Assembly: GCA_937948705.1 (NCBI GenBank)
Contig: CALECF010000074.1
Location: 13,900-77,899, forward strand
Direction: 5' to 3'
Length of the DNA: 64,000 bases
From: an uncultured Anaerosolibacter sp.
GTDB taxonomy: Bacteria > Bacillota_A > Clostridia > Peptostreptococcales > Thermotaleaceae
The number at the start of each line of letters is the position of its first letter. Within the stretch, counting starts at the first letter, position 1. Below, in pieces: positions 28,190 through 38,369 of the stretch. The position numbers were made by a program, and so were the translations under genes. Below the pieces are notes generated by a model, which saw nothing but the letters and a program-made list of their open reading frames with translations, made no database searches and was not told the DNA's origin.

Positions 28190-29251
28190 CTAACTACTAC
28201 TTTTCTGTTGGATATATTCCTTATATTGGATTTCACTTTTTATATCTATTTTCCATCCAGTAAGTTTTGCTGCCAATCTAGCATTCTGCCCCTCTTTACC
28301 AATAGCAAGGGATAGCTGGAAATCAGGGACAACTACTAATGCAGATTTCTCGTCATCCTTTACCTCAACCTTAACTACTTTTGATGGGCTCAAAGAACTG
28401 GCAATGAACTCTTCAGGCGTTTCACTCCATTTAATGATGTCAATCTTTTCTCCCTTTAGCTCATCCACAATCGCTTGAACCCTAACACCTTTATGTCCAA
28501 CACAAGCTCCTACTGGATCTACATTCATATCATGAGAATGGACAGCTAATTTTGACCTAGATCCAGCCTCTCTCGCTACATTCTTTATTTCTACCACGCC
28601 ATCATGAATTTCAGGTACCTCTAACTCAAATAATCTTTTCACTAGCCCAGGATGGGTTCTAGAAACCATAATTTGCGGACCTTTTGTGGTTTTCTTTACC
28701 TCAACGATATAAGACTTGATTCGATCATTATGCTTGTATGTTTCCCCTTCGATTTGCTCCCCTGGTGCCAAAATTGCTTCGGTTTTTCCTAAATTTATAA
28801 AAACATTACCTTTGCTAATTCGCTGTACGATGCCAGTTACAATTTCGCTTTCACGGTTAATAAACTCATCAAATATAATACCTCTTTCGGCTTCCCTAAT
28901 TCTTTGTACCACTACCTGTTTTGCAGTTTGAGCGGCAATTCTACCGAAATTTCTTGGTGTAACTTCTTTTTCCAGTACATCCCCAATCTCGTAATTGCTA
29001 TCTATTTTTCTGGCATCCTCGAGACTAATATGTAATAGTTCATCTTCAACTTCATCCATAACATCTTTCAATGAAAATACCCGTACATCCCCGGTATCTC
29101 TGTTAATGTACACCTTCACATTCTGGGCCGAACCATAATTACGCTTATAGCCAGAAATAAGTGCAGCTTCAATTGCATCAATAAGGATATCCTTGGATAT
29201 TCCTTTCTCCTTCTCTAGCTGTTCAAGAGCTTCGATAAGTTCTCCATTCAC
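28190..29251 (-). CDS. nusA: Transcription termination/antitermination protein NusA
   Basis: 353 aa, the short Gram-positive form without C-terminal acidic repeats. N-terminal RNA polymerase-binding domain, S1 domain (ESEIVTGIVQRISKGNVFINL), then two KH domains (DPVGACVGHKGVRVQAI, LAIGKEGQNARLAAKLTGW). GTG start at 29251 with GGGGAGG 9 nt upstream. Confidence 0.97.
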   Translation of the reverse strand: MNGELIEALEQLEKEKGISKDILIDAIEAALISGYKRNYGSAQNVKVYINRDTGDVRVFSLKDVMDEVEDELLHISLEDARKIDSNYEIGDVLEKEVTPRNFGRIAAQTAKQVVVQRIREAERGIIFDEFINRESEIVTGIVQRISKGNVFINLGKTEAILAPGEQIEGETYKHNDRIKSYIVEVKKTTKGPQIMVSRTHPGLVKRLFELEVPEIHDGVVEIKNVAREAGSRSKLAVHSHDMNVDPVGACVGHKGVRVQAIVDELKGEKIDIIKWSETPEEFIASSLSPSKVVKVEVKDDEKSALVVVPDFQLSLAIGKEGQNARLAAKLTGWKIDIKSEIQYKEYIQQKSSS

Positions 29252-29270
29252 TTTTTATTACCTCCCCATA

Positions 29271-29735
29271 TTAAATTATTACAGCTAGCTTAACCTTCGC
29301 AATCTTATCCTTTGAGAGCTCTAAGGTTTCATTTTCACTAACTTTTATAGCTACAGCATTCTCAAACAAACCAAGCAATTCGCCTTCAATTACCTTTTTA
29401 CCTTCCACAGCCTGGTAAAGATATGCTTCAACCGCTCTTCCTTTAAACTTTTCAAAATCAGACTCTTTTTTCAGTTCTCTATCAAGTCCTGCTGAGGACA
29501 CCTCTAGATAATATGCTTCTTCTATTGGATCCGTCTCGTCTAAACGCTCACTCAAATATTCACTTACGGCTTGGCAGTCATCCAAGGTGATTCCATCCGT
29601 ATGGTCAATATATACCCTTAGAAATTTATCCTTACCCTCTTTGATAAACTCTATATCAACTAATTCTAAATCTTTTTCTCTGATAATAGGCATCACTAAT
29701 TCTTCAACAACATCAGCAACTCGCTTTTTTGACAT
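29271..29735 (-). CDS. rimP: Ribosome maturation factor RimP
   Basis: 154 aa. Early 30S assembly factor. VDIEFIKEGKDKFLRVYID, DDCQAVSEYLSERLDE and YYLEVSSAGLDRELKKESDF are the family blocks. First gene of the rimP-nusA-infB-truB operon, with its own promoter and a hairpin-bearing leader. Confidence 0.96.
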   Translation of the reverse strand: MSKKRVADVVEELVMPIIREKDLELVDIEFIKEGKDKFLRVYIDHTDGITLDDCQAVSEYLSERLDETDPIEEAYYLEVSSAGLDRELKKESDFEKFKGRAVEAYLYQAVEGKKVIEGELLGLFENAVAIKVSENETLELSKDKIAKVKLAVII

Positions 29736-29840
29736 TGTATTTTCCTCCTCTTATGGAACTATTTATACATAAATGTATTATTTCTATTTTCTCGTAATTA
29801 CGCATCCTTTATTCTCAAATAAAAGTATATACATAATAGC

Positions 29841-29866
29841 AAAGAGTGGGTTTTCTCCCACTCTTT
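29841..29866 (-). promoter_or_regulatory. Leader hairpin of the rimP-nusA operon
   Basis: Perfect 10-bp stem (29841-29850 with 29857-29866) with a 6-nt loop, about 20 nt downstream of the predicted transcription start. Flanking TAGCAA and TTGCTA could extend the helix across an internal loop. No T-run follows, so a regulatory or processing role is more likely than simple termination of polC, although partial termination cannot be excluded. Confidence 0.6.
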
Positions 29867-29892
29867 TTCGCGCATCTTGCTAATTCAGTAAA

Positions 29893-29921
29893 ATTATAAC
29901 ATATAAAGCAAAGTTATGCAA
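29893..29921 (-). promoter_or_regulatory. Sigma-A promoter of the rimP-nusA operon
   Basis: TTGCAT at 29916-29921 and TATAAT at 29893-29898 with a 17-bp spacer, directly after the polC stop codon. Confidence 0.82.
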
Positions 29922-29923
29922 GG

Positions 29924-32900
29924 CTAAAATAAAGAGAGCTGATTGGTATTAGGCAGTCCACCTAAGCATCCATGGTTGTTCAAGGTTTCAATAACTGTTT
30001 TTGTGACCTTTGCCCGTGTTCTTAAGTCCTCCAAAGAAATGAATTCTCCATCCCCTCTGCATTCACAGATACTTCTAGCAGCGTTCTCCCCCACCCCCTG
30101 TAATGCGCACAATGGAGGTAAAAGTTTTCCATCAACAATCATGAATCGCTCTGCATCTGAAGCATATATATCTACCGGTAGAAAGTGTAGATTCCTTGCA
30201 TACATCTCACTTGCCACCTCAAGTACGGTCAACAAGTCTTTTTCCTTTTGTGACATTTCATTCCCTAAAGCTTCTAGTTCCTTCATCTTACTGTTTATTC
30301 TTCCTTTTCCACCTACGATCAAATCGGCATCGAAATCTGATGCTTTTGTTGTAAAGTATGTGGCATAGAAAGCCAATGGATAATGCACCTTAAAATAAGC
30401 AATTCTAAAGGACATCATAACATAAGCAGCTGCATGGGCCTTAGGAAACATATACTTAATTTTATTACACGAATTAATATACCACTTTGGAACTTTGTTT
30501 TGTGCCATTATTTCCTCATCTGTAGGTGATAAGCCTTTACCTTTTCTTACATTTTCCATAATTTTGAAAGCTACTTTGGGCGGCAATCCTTTATATATGA
30601 GGTAGTTCATAATATCATCTCTTGTTGAAATAACATCCTTAAGCTCTGCGATGCCTTGCCTAACAAGATCTTGAGCATTGTTAAGCCATACATCGGTTCC
30701 ATGGGACAGGCCACTTATCCGAACAAGCTCAGCAAAGGTTGAAGGCTTTGTATCGACCAACATTTGTCGTACGAATTTTGTCCCAAACTCAGGAATTCCT
30801 AAACTACCTACTTCACATACGAATTCCTTATCTACGATTTTCAAGGGTTCTAGACTGGTAAATATCTTTACTGTTTCTCTATCATCCAGAGGAATTTGGG
30901 TAGGGTCAACACCAGTAATGTCTTGGAGCATTCTAATGATTGTAGGTACGTCGTGGCCAAGAATATCTAATTTAAGCAATCTACCACTGATAGAATGATA
31001 GTCAAAGTGGGTGGTAATAATACCAGAGGATCCATCATTAGCTGGGTATTGAATTGGACAAAAATCATAAATTTCTTTATAGCTAGGTACAACCATTACA
31101 CCACCTGGATGCTGACCTGTTGTCCTTTTTACGCCTGTACATCCCTTCACCAATCTTTCAATTTCACGATTATTTACTGGGATTTGTTTCTCTTCATGAT
31201 ATTTTTTAACAAAGCCATAGGCTGTCTTATCTGCAATGGTACCGATAGTCCCTGCCCTGAACACATAACCCTCTCCAAAAAGTTCTTCGGTATATTTATG
31301 GGCGGTAGATTGATATTCCCCAGCAAAGTTTAAGTCAATATCAGGCTCCTTATCACCCTCGAATCCTAGAAATACTTCGAAGGGTATGTCATGGCCATCT
31401 TTTAAGAAGGGAGTACTACAGTTTGGACAAATCTTATCTTTTAGATCTGCTCCACTTCCAATGGATCCATCGATAATAAATTCTGAATGTTTACAATTGG
31501 GGCAGACGTAATGGGGTGGTAATGGATTTACTTCTGTAATATCACTCATTGTTGCTACAAAGGATGATCCCACCGATCCCCTCGAACCTACAAGATATCC
31601 ATCTTGCAAAGACTTTGCAACCAATTTTTGAGCGATGATATACATAACAGCATATCCATTGCTGATAATAGAGTTTAATTCGCGGCCTAGCCTTTTTTGC
31701 ACCAATTCTGGAAGCGAATCCCCGTAAATACGTGTAGCCTTTTCGTAACACATTCTTCGAAGGTCTTCCTCCGATCCTTCAATAATTGGCGGAAAAGTAT
31801 CATCCGGTATTGGTATAATGCTATCGACCTGATTTGCAATATCATTTGGATAGTTAACAACGACATCTAATGCAGTATTCTTTCCAAGGTATTCAAACTC
31901 TTTCAGCATTTCATCGGTTGTCTTAAAATACAGCGGCGTCTGTTCATCTGCATCATCAAATCCTTGCCCCGCCATTAAAATTCTTCTATAAGCTTCATCA
32001 TGAGGATCAAGGAAATGCACGTCACCAGTGGCAACCACCGGCTTATGAAATTCCGTTCCTAGTGCTACGATCTTTCTATTGATTTCTTTCAACTCATCTT
32101 CGTTCTTAACAATCCCTTTATCAATTAAAAATGTATTGTTCCGAATAGGTTGTATTTCCAAATAGTCATAGTATTTGACGATTTGATCTATCTCACGATT
32201 AGATTTATTGCTGGTTAGGGCCCGATATAATTCTCCTGCTTCACAAGCTGTTCCAATGATCAGTCCTTCTCTCATCTGTGTTAAGAGGGTTTTGGGAATT
32301 CGTGGCCTCTTATAAAAATGATTTATATGAGATGCAGATATTAATTTATACAAATTCTTTAACCCAATGTAATTTTTTACCAGAATAATGATGTGATACG
32401 TATCCATTTTCTTAATATCAGCATTTTTAGAGAATAACTCATTTATTTCTTTTAGCATAGTAATATTTTTTTGTTTTAAAAGATCTATAAAATGAATAAA
32501 GATTTCGGCAGTGGCATTCGCATCATCTACCGCACGATGATGATTTTTTAGTGCAACACCTAATTCAGCCGCAATCACATTCAATTTATATTTCTTAAGC
32601 TTTGGCATGAGTATCTTGGCTAGGGACAATGTATCCACAACAGGATTATCAAAGCCAATACCCATCCTCTTGCAATTTTCTTTAATGAAAGAAGTATCAA
32701 AACCGGCATTATGAGCGACAACAGGATTGTCTCCAACAAATTGTATGAACTGTGGGAGAACCACTTCGATTCTGGGTTGGTCTTTCAGCATTTCATCCGT
32801 AATCCCCGTTAATTCTACAATATTCGCTGGAATAGTCCTTTCTGGATTCACTAGCATATTAAAGCGGTCCATCACTTTCCCATCACAAACCTTTACAGCA

Positions 32901-34201
32901 CCAATTTCAGTAATCTTATCATGTTTACTGGATAGGCCTGTTGTCTCAATGTCAAAAACAACATAACACTGATCTAAAGATTTGTCATTACAATTCAATA
33001 CAATAGGTGCACCATCATTCACTAAATACCCTTCTACCCCATAGATCACCTTAACACCATGTTTTTTTCCAGCCTCCATGGCTTCGGGGAAGGCCTGGAC
33101 CACACCATGATCCGTGATAGCAATGGCGGAATGCCCCCATTGTGCAGCTCTTTTTACAAGGCTAGATGCTGATGAAAGGCCATCCATAGAGCTCATTTGG
33201 GTATGGGCATGTAATTCTATTCGCTTATGCTCGCTCCGATCCATTCTAACAACGGGTGTTACTTCATTAATATCATTGGCCATAATAATTAATTCTCTAG
33301 AGAAGGTATCATACCTAGCCTCACCCTTAAGCCGAATGTGTTTTCCTACGACTAGTTTCTCACTCAGTAACTCGGTCTGCTCCTTTTTTGCGAATATCTT
33401 TATAGCAATTGATCCTGTATAATCTGTAATACACAGGGTAAATAATGTCTTGTTATTTTTTAGCTCCCTGGTTTCTAGGCTGAAAATCTCTCCTTCTATA
33501 CAGGCAGTTCCAGACTCTTCCGTTATATCTGATATGGGAATCTTCCCGTCATTAATTCTTTTCCCCAGCACAACGCCTTCAATATTTTGTCCTTTATCCT
33601 TTGTGTTTTTTGTTAGTGTCGTTTTTTCTACCTGTTGATGAATTAATCCCTTTAATAAGTTTTGTGTTTCTTCCTCTTTTTCCTTTAAGTATATCTCATT
33701 GCAATCTGACACTTCTTCTGGTTCATAAATAAGCATTACTTTTATGGAAATACCAAACTCATATAAGAAAATTCTCTCAATGAAATGATCTACTTTTTTT
33801 TCTTTTAGACTTTCAACACCTAACTCACTCTCAATACGTACATATAGTAGACTACTTTCTAAATGAAATTCAGCATTTTTCATCCAGGCCAAAGTAGAGG
33901 GCAATTTTTGATTCAATTCAAAAAGAATATTATCTTTATAATCCAGGATAATACTCTCTTGATCAAAATTCATATTCTTATACACTGTGAAGAAGTTAAT
34001 CTCTTGGAGAAAGGATAAACTTCTATGAACTTTTTCTTTAAGCTTGTCAAGATTCTGCTTATGGATAATTTGTTTAGGTGCTACCACAATATCCAGCCTT
34101 TTTTTTTCCTGATTATATCTAATTTTTTCAATGTCTCCATCAACGGTTGCTTGTATATCCGCCGACAAACTACCAAAAACACTACTAAGCATGTTATCCA
34201 T
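29924..34201 (-). CDS. polC: DNA polymerase III PolC-type alpha subunit
   Basis: 1425 aa, normal length. Replicative polymerase of low-GC Gram-positives. Order: N-terminal domain, OB-fold, PHP domain (IELHAHTQMSSMDGLSSA) split by a DEDDh proofreading exonuclease (VVFDIETTGLSS, VAHNAGFDTSFI, HRAVDDANATAE), a zinc-binding cluster (HYVCPNCKHSEF ... CPNCSTPF), the C-family polymerase palm with PDIDLNFAGEYQ, and a helix-hairpin-helix tail. Start ATG at 34201 with GGGTGG. Confidence 0.98.
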   Translation of the reverse strand: MDNMLSSVFGSLSADIQATVDGDIEKIRYNQEKKRLDIVVAPKQIIHKQNLDKLKEKVHRSLSFLQEINFFTVYKNMNFDQESIILDYKDNILFELNQKLPSTLAWMKNAEFHLESSLLYVRIESELGVESLKEKKVDHFIERIFLYEFGISIKVMLIYEPEEVSDCNEIYLKEKEEETQNLLKGLIHQQVEKTTLTKNTKDKGQNIEGVVLGKRINDGKIPISDITEESGTACIEGEIFSLETRELKNNKTLFTLCITDYTGSIAIKIFAKKEQTELLSEKLVVGKHIRLKGEARYDTFSRELIIMANDINEVTPVVRMDRSEHKRIELHAHTQMSSMDGLSSASSLVKRAAQWGHSAIAITDHGVVQAFPEAMEAGKKHGVKVIYGVEGYLVNDGAPIVLNCNDKSLDQCYVVFDIETTGLSSKHDKITEIGAVKVCDGKVMDRFNMLVNPERTIPANIVELTGITDEMLKDQPRIEVVLPQFIQFVGDNPVVAHNAGFDTSFIKENCKRMGIGFDNPVVDTLSLAKILMPKLKKYKLNVIAAELGVALKNHHRAVDDANATAEIFIHFIDLLKQKNITMLKEINELFSKNADIKKMDTYHIIILVKNYIGLKNLYKLISASHINHFYKRPRIPKTLLTQMREGLIIGTACEAGELYRALTSNKSNREIDQIVKYYDYLEIQPIRNNTFLIDKGIVKNEDELKEINRKIVALGTEFHKPVVATGDVHFLDPHDEAYRRILMAGQGFDDADEQTPLYFKTTDEMLKEFEYLGKNTALDVVVNYPNDIANQVDSIIPIPDDTFPPIIEGSEEDLRRMCYEKATRIYGDSLPELVQKRLGRELNSIISNGYAVMYIIAQKLVAKSLQDGYLVGSRGSVGSSFVATMSDITEVNPLPPHYVCPNCKHSEFIIDGSIGSGADLKDKICPNCSTPFLKDGHDIPFEVFLGFEGDKEPDIDLNFAGEYQSTAHKYTEELFGEGYVFRAGTIGTIADKTAYGFVKKYHEEKQIPVNNREIERLVKGCTGVKRTTGQHPGGVMVVPSYKEIYDFCPIQYPANDGSSGIITTHFDYHSISGRLLKLDILGHDVPTIIRMLQDITGVDPTQIPLDDRETVKIFTSLEPLKIVDKEFVCEVGSLGIPEFGTKFVRQMLVDTKPSTFAELVRISGLSHGTDVWLNNAQDLVRQGIAELKDVISTRDDIMNYLIYKGLPPKVAFKIMENVRKGKGLSPTDEEIMAQNKVPKWYINSCNKIKYMFPKAHAAAYVMMSFRIAYFKVHYPLAFYATYFTTKASDFDADLIVGGKGRINSKMKELEALGNEMSQKEKDLLTVLEVASEMYARNLHFLPVDIYASDAERFMIVDGKLLPPLCALQGVGENAARSICECRGDGEFISLEDLRTRAKVTKTVIETLNNHGCLGGLPNTNQLSLF

Positions 34202-34243
34202 CTAAACCACCCTTAAAACTCAAATTAATTTTAGACCCGTGGA

Positions 34244-35299
34244 TTATAATTTGTCGATCTCTTCAAGTAAAACCTTCTCAATTTCATCCTCGGATAATTT
34301 TCTTATGATCTCTCCCTTTTTAAAAAGCAGCGCCGATGACTTACCACCCGCAATGCCGATATCAGCTTCCCTGGCCTCTCCAGGGCCGTTTACTGCGCAC
34401 CCCATAATGGCCACAGTAATGGGTTTATTCACATTCTGCAGCTTTACTTCCATTCGATTTGCTAATTTAATTAAATCGATTTGGCATCTCCCGCAGGTAG
34501 GACAAGAAATCAAATTTACACCGTAATTTCTAAGTCCTAATGATTTTAATATTTCCTTTGCAACTTTTATTTCTTCTATTGGATCTCCTGTTAAAGATAC
34601 CCTTAGGGTATCTCCCAACCCGTCCAATAGAAGGGCACCAATACCTATGGCTGATTTAACTGTTCCACTCCATAATGTGCCGGCCTCAGTAATACCTATA
34701 TGCAGCGGATAATCGACTTTTTGTGAAAGCAATTTGTAAGATTCCACAGTCAACCTGATATCAGATGCTTTTAGGGAAACTACTATATCCTCAAAATCTA
34801 AATGTTCCAGTATTTTAATATGTTCCATGGCACTTTCCACAAGGGCCTCAGCATTTAGCTCTCCATACTTTTCATAAATTCTCTTGTCAATTGACCCTGC
34901 ATTTACTCCAATCCGAATAGGGATATTTCTCGTCTTCGCCTGGGCAACAACTTTACGGACACGAACAATATCTCCAATATTTCCCGGATTCAATCGAAGC
35001 TTATCAATACCATTTTCAATGGCTACCAAGGCCAGGCGATAATCGAAATGTATATCCGCTACCAAAGGAATATGTATTTGAGATTTTATTTGGGTTATGG
35101 CGTTTGCTGCTTCCTCATCGGGAATAGCGATTCTTACAATTTCACATCCAGCCTCTTCTAGTTCTAAAATTTGCTTTACTGTTCCTTGAACGTTCCGAGT
35201 ATCGGTATTGGTCATAGACTGAATAGTTATGGGTGCGTTACCACCGATCTTTATATTACCACATTGTACACTTTTTGTCCTTTTTCTGTTCACGTACAT
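34244..35299 (-). CDS. ispG: 4-hydroxy-3-methylbut-2-en-1-yl diphosphate synthase
   Basis: About 351 aa. Penultimate step of the MEP isoprenoid pathway, a [4Fe-4S] enzyme. TIM-barrel block [15 protein letters not shown]; cluster ligands in [10 protein letters not shown] and [13 protein letters not shown] at 35299 (AGGTGG, 8 nt). Clusters with dxr, uppS and cdsA, taking the place held by proS in B. subtilis. Confidence 0.96.
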   Translation of the reverse strand: MYVNRKRTKSVQCGNIKIGGNAPITIQSMTNTDTRNVQGTVKQILELEEAGCEIVRIAIPDEEAANAITQIKSQIHIPLVADIHFDYRLALVAIENGIDKLRLNPGNIGDIVRVRKVVAQAKTRNIPIRIGVNAGSIDKRIYEKYGELNAEALVESAMEHIKILEHLDFEDIVVSLKASDIRLTVESYKLLSQKVDYPLHIGITEAGTLWSGTVKSAIGIGALLLDGLGDTLRVSLTGDPIEEIKVAKEILKSLGLRNYGVNLISCPTCGRCQIDLIKLANRMEVKLQNVNKPITVAIMGCAVNGPGEAREADIGIAGGKSSALLFKKGEIIRKLSEDEIEKVLLEEIDKL

Positions 35300-35315
35300 C
35301 AAAATGACCACCTAT

Positions 35316-36326
35316 CTAAAAAATATCAAATCGAATAATGTCCTTATAAACTATAAAAACCATTAAAGCCATCAAGAGAACAAATCCTACCAAATGAATA
35401 AAACCTTCTTTTTCAGGATCTAATGGCTTCCCACTTAGACCTTCAAATGCCAGGAATATCAAACGTCCACCATCAAGCGCAGGTATTGGAAGCAAATTAA
35501 CGATACCTAAATTAATGCTTATCACTGCTGCAATATGTAAAACATTGAATATACCAATCTTTGCAGCTTCACCTACGATATGAATTATCCCCACAGGCCC
35601 AACAACATCCTCTGTTGATGCTTTTCCCCTAAAAAGATTTCCAATATAGTCTAACATACCAGTTAATACAAACGAGGTTCTCTCAACACTGGCTTTGGCC
35701 GCTAAACCAAAGGACTTCTTCAGCATTGGCGTAATTCCAATTACCGTTTGTTTTGTCTCAACATTCATAACTGGTTCCACAATAATGTTTTTTTGCTTTC
35801 CATCCTTATCAATCAGTTCAATATTCAATGATTTAGCTTTACTTCCATTTATGATTTGAACAATTTTATCCCAGCTATTAATTTTTTCTTCATCTATACG
35901 CACGATACGATCACCGGCAATGATTCCTGCTGATTCGGCGGGAAGTCCTGGGGTAACTTGACCGATCTGAGTCGTTGGAAACCCGATAGAATAGAAAATA
36001 ATCATAAACAGTACTATCGCTAAAATAAAATTCATCACTGGTCCTGCTAAAATAACTGATACTCTTGCCCATAAAGGTTTATTATTGAAGCTTCTTGCAT
36101 CAAAGGATGCTTCATCTTCGCCCTCCATCTTAACGTATCCTCCAATTGGAAGCGCTCTTACAGAGTAAGAAGTCTCTTTTCCTCTTACGCTTAATAATTT
36201 AGGGCCCATACCTACTGCAAATTCATGGACCTTAATGCCTACTGCCTTCGCTATTGCAAAGTGACCCAACTCATGAAATATAACAAGCAGACCAAACACC
36301 AATATTGCTGCAATGACTGTTCCCAT
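35316..36326 (-). CDS. rseP: Site-2 protease RseP/RasP
   Basis: About 336 aa. Intramembrane zinc metalloprotease for regulated proteolysis of anti-sigma factors and signal-peptide remnants. HExxH in the first helix (FHELGHFAIAK), one PDZ domain (about residues 115-185), and the third zinc ligand in LLPIPALDGGRL. Four predicted membrane segments. Start ATG at 36326. Confidence 0.95.
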   Translation of the reverse strand: MGTVIAAILVFGLLVIFHELGHFAIAKAVGIKVHEFAVGMGPKLLSVRGKETSYSVRALPIGGYVKMEGEDEASFDARSFNNKPLWARVSVILAGPVMNFILAIVLFMIIFYSIGFPTTQIGQVTPGLPAESAGIIAGDRIVRIDEEKINSWDKIVQIINGSKAKSLNIELIDKDGKQKNIIVEPVMNVETKQTVIGITPMLKKSFGLAAKASVERTSFVLTGMLDYIGNLFRGKASTEDVVGPVGIIHIVGEAAKIGIFNVLHIAAVISINLGIVNLLPIPALDGGRLIFLAFEGLSGKPLDPEKEGFIHLVGFVLLMALMVFIVYKDIIRFDIF

Positions 36327-36337
36327 ATTCACACCAC

Positions 36338-37486
36338 CTATTTAATTATGTTTTTAACGTGCGCCCTTGCCCAAAGATCAATTTCAATAATTTTATCTAT
36401 ATCCAGAGAATACTCTATACTATGCTTCTCTAGAATCTTTTCTAATATATGTGGTATTTCACAAAAACCAATTTTTCTTTGTAAAAACAGTTCAACTAAC
36501 TCCTCATTGGCACCATTTAATACTGTAGGCATACTTCCCCCAGCCTTTAACGAATCATAAGCTAATCTAAGAGCTGGAAACTTTATAGTATCTGGTTGTT
36601 CAAAGCTTAAGCTACCTAATTGATAAAAATCCATCTTTTCATAATTATTCTCAATACGTTTAGGATATGTTAGTGCATATTGAATCGGTACTCGCATGTC
36701 AGGGCAGCCTAATTGAGCAAGAATAGAGCTGTCTTTATATTCAACAAGAGAATGAATAATACTTTGGGGATGAACCACTACCTCAATTTGTTCTGTTGGT
36801 ATGTTGAATAGCCATTTTGCTTCAATTACTTCAAGGCCTTTATTCATTAATGTGGCTGAGTCTATGGAAATCTTCTTTCCCATATTCCATTTAGGATGTT
36901 TAAGAGCTTCCTCAAGGGTCACTTGTTGCAATTGTTCTAAAGAATGTCCTCTAAATGGTCCCCCAGATGCTGTCAATATGATCCTTCTAATATCTTCGGT
37001 TTTAGATCCTTGTATGCACTGAAAGATTGCACTATGCTCACTATCTACAGGGATAATTTTTACACCTTGGGTTTGGGCCTCCTTCATCACAATTTCTCCC
37101 GCAGTTACCAAGGTTTCCTTATTGGCCAAAGCAATATTCTTTTTTGCTTGAATTGCTTTCATTGTAGGAAGTAACCCAATCATACCAACAACTGCCGTCA
37201 ATACTGTATCAATATCAGGCAACGTTGCAACTGAAATAAGTCCTTCCACACCAGTTACTATTTCTGTTTTGCATTTCCCTAGCCTTTTTGATAACTCAAA
37301 GGCCTTGGTATCTTCCATAACCGCAGCCACCACAGGTTTAAATTCCCTAATTTGCTGCTCTAATTCATCAATATTATTGTTACCACTTAAGCCTAATATA
37401 TGAAATTCGTTCTTATTGTTTCTAACCACATCTATCGTCTGTCTTCCAATAGATCCAGTAGATCCTAAGATACTAATATTCTTCAT
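36338..37486 (-). CDS. dxr: 1-deoxy-D-xylulose 5-phosphate reductoisomerase
   Basis: 382 aa. NADPH-dependent first committed step of the MEP pathway. NADPH loop ILGSTGSIGRQT, active-site EHSAIFQC and ASGGPFRG, and MDFYQLGSLSFEQPD. ATG at 37486 with AAAGGGTG. A terminator-like hairpin lies between cdsA and dxr. Confidence 0.96.
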   Translation of the reverse strand: MKNISILGSTGSIGRQTIDVVRNNKNEFHILGLSGNNNIDELEQQIREFKPVVAAVMEDTKAFELSKRLGKCKTEIVTGVEGLISVATLPDIDTVLTAVVGMIGLLPTMKAIQAKKNIALANKETLVTAGEIVMKEAQTQGVKIIPVDSEHSAIFQCIQGSKTEDIRRIILTASGGPFRGHSLEQLQQVTLEEALKHPKWNMGKKISIDSATLMNKGLEVIEAKWLFNIPTEQIEVVVHPQSIIHSLVEYKDSSILAQLGCPDMRVPIQYALTYPKRIENNYEKMDFYQLGSLSFEQPDTIKFPALRLAYDSLKAGGSMPTVLNGANEELVELFLQRKIGFCEIPHILEKILEKHSIEYSLDIDKIIEIDLWARAHVKNIIK

Positions 37487-37534
37487 ACGATCACCCTTTC
37501 GACGCTGTTTAGATCATTGTTACTTTTCTATTCT

Positions 37535-37563
37535 AAAAAGCAAAAAGGCATGTATTGCCTTTT
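37535..37563 (-). terminator. Terminator or attenuator after cdsA
   Basis: 8-bp stem (37543-37550 with 37556-37563), 5-nt loop, then TGCTTTTT on the minus strand. No clear promoter separates it from dxr, so partial readthrough is likely. Confidence 0.7.
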
Positions 37564-37575
37564 AAACACCTAACA

Positions 37576-38358
37576 TTATTTAATCACCAACACAATGTAA
37601 TAGTATATGAATGGTGCTGTAAAAAGTATACTATCAAATCTATCTAAAACACCTCCATGTCCAGGCATTATTTTTCCATAATCTTTAATGCCTGCATATC
37701 TTTTGAACATAGAAGCCGTGAGATCTCCCAATTGGGCCACAATACTACCAATGAACCCCAAAATTAGACAATGTATAATGATTTGAGGCGCTACAAAACT
37801 AGCAAAAATTCCACTACTAATGATACAGCCTAGTATGCCCCCTACCGATCCTTCTATTGTCTTTTTCGGGCTTATATTGGGACATAATTTTGTCTTTCCA
37901 ATAAACACACCGGTAAAATAGGCAAAGGTATCTGTAGCAAATGCAGTTATAAATACCAACCACACAAGTTTAGGATAACTACTGGTCATGATAAATGTAA
38001 CATGGAAGATAAAAAATACAATATAATATATACCAAGAGCAGTAATTCCACAAGATAAAATATTTACTTTTTTTCCTAATAACCCATAGATTAATATCAT
38101 AAAAATATTTAGAAAAAACCAAAGCATTATTAATTCTAGCCTCATTCCATTATAGGTAAAAAAAGCCAATAGACATGCACTGGTTATACCTATAATCTTT
38201 GAAGGCTTAATATTCACATTATGAAAAGCATTGAAAAACTCATCTATACCTAGCATTGCTAAAATTAGTATGGCAATTTTCAGTATGATGCCTCCCTTTA
38301 CAACTACAAACAACAACAGCGGAATCCCCAATAACGCTGATATGATTCTAACTAACAT
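37576..38358 (-). CDS. cdsA: Phosphatidate cytidylyltransferase
   Basis: 260 aa multi-pass membrane enzyme that makes CDP-diacylglycerol from phosphatidate and CTP. C-terminal signature SMFKRYAGIKDYGKIMPGHG followed by GVLDRFDS. ATG at 38358 with AGGAGG; 11 nt after uppS. Confidence 0.96.
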   Translation of the reverse strand: MLVRIISALLGIPLLLFVVVKGGIILKIAILILAMLGIDEFFNAFHNVNIKPSKIIGITSACLLAFFTYNGMRLELIMLWFFLNIFMILIYGLLGKKVNILSCGITALGIYYIVFFIFHVTFIMTSSYPKLVWLVFITAFATDTFAYFTGVFIGKTKLCPNISPKKTIEGSVGGILGCIISSGIFASFVAPQIIIHCLILGFIGSIVAQLGDLTASMFKRYAGIKDYGKIMPGHGGVLDRFDSILFTAPFIYYYIVLVIK

Positions 38359-38369
38359 AAAATCTCCTC

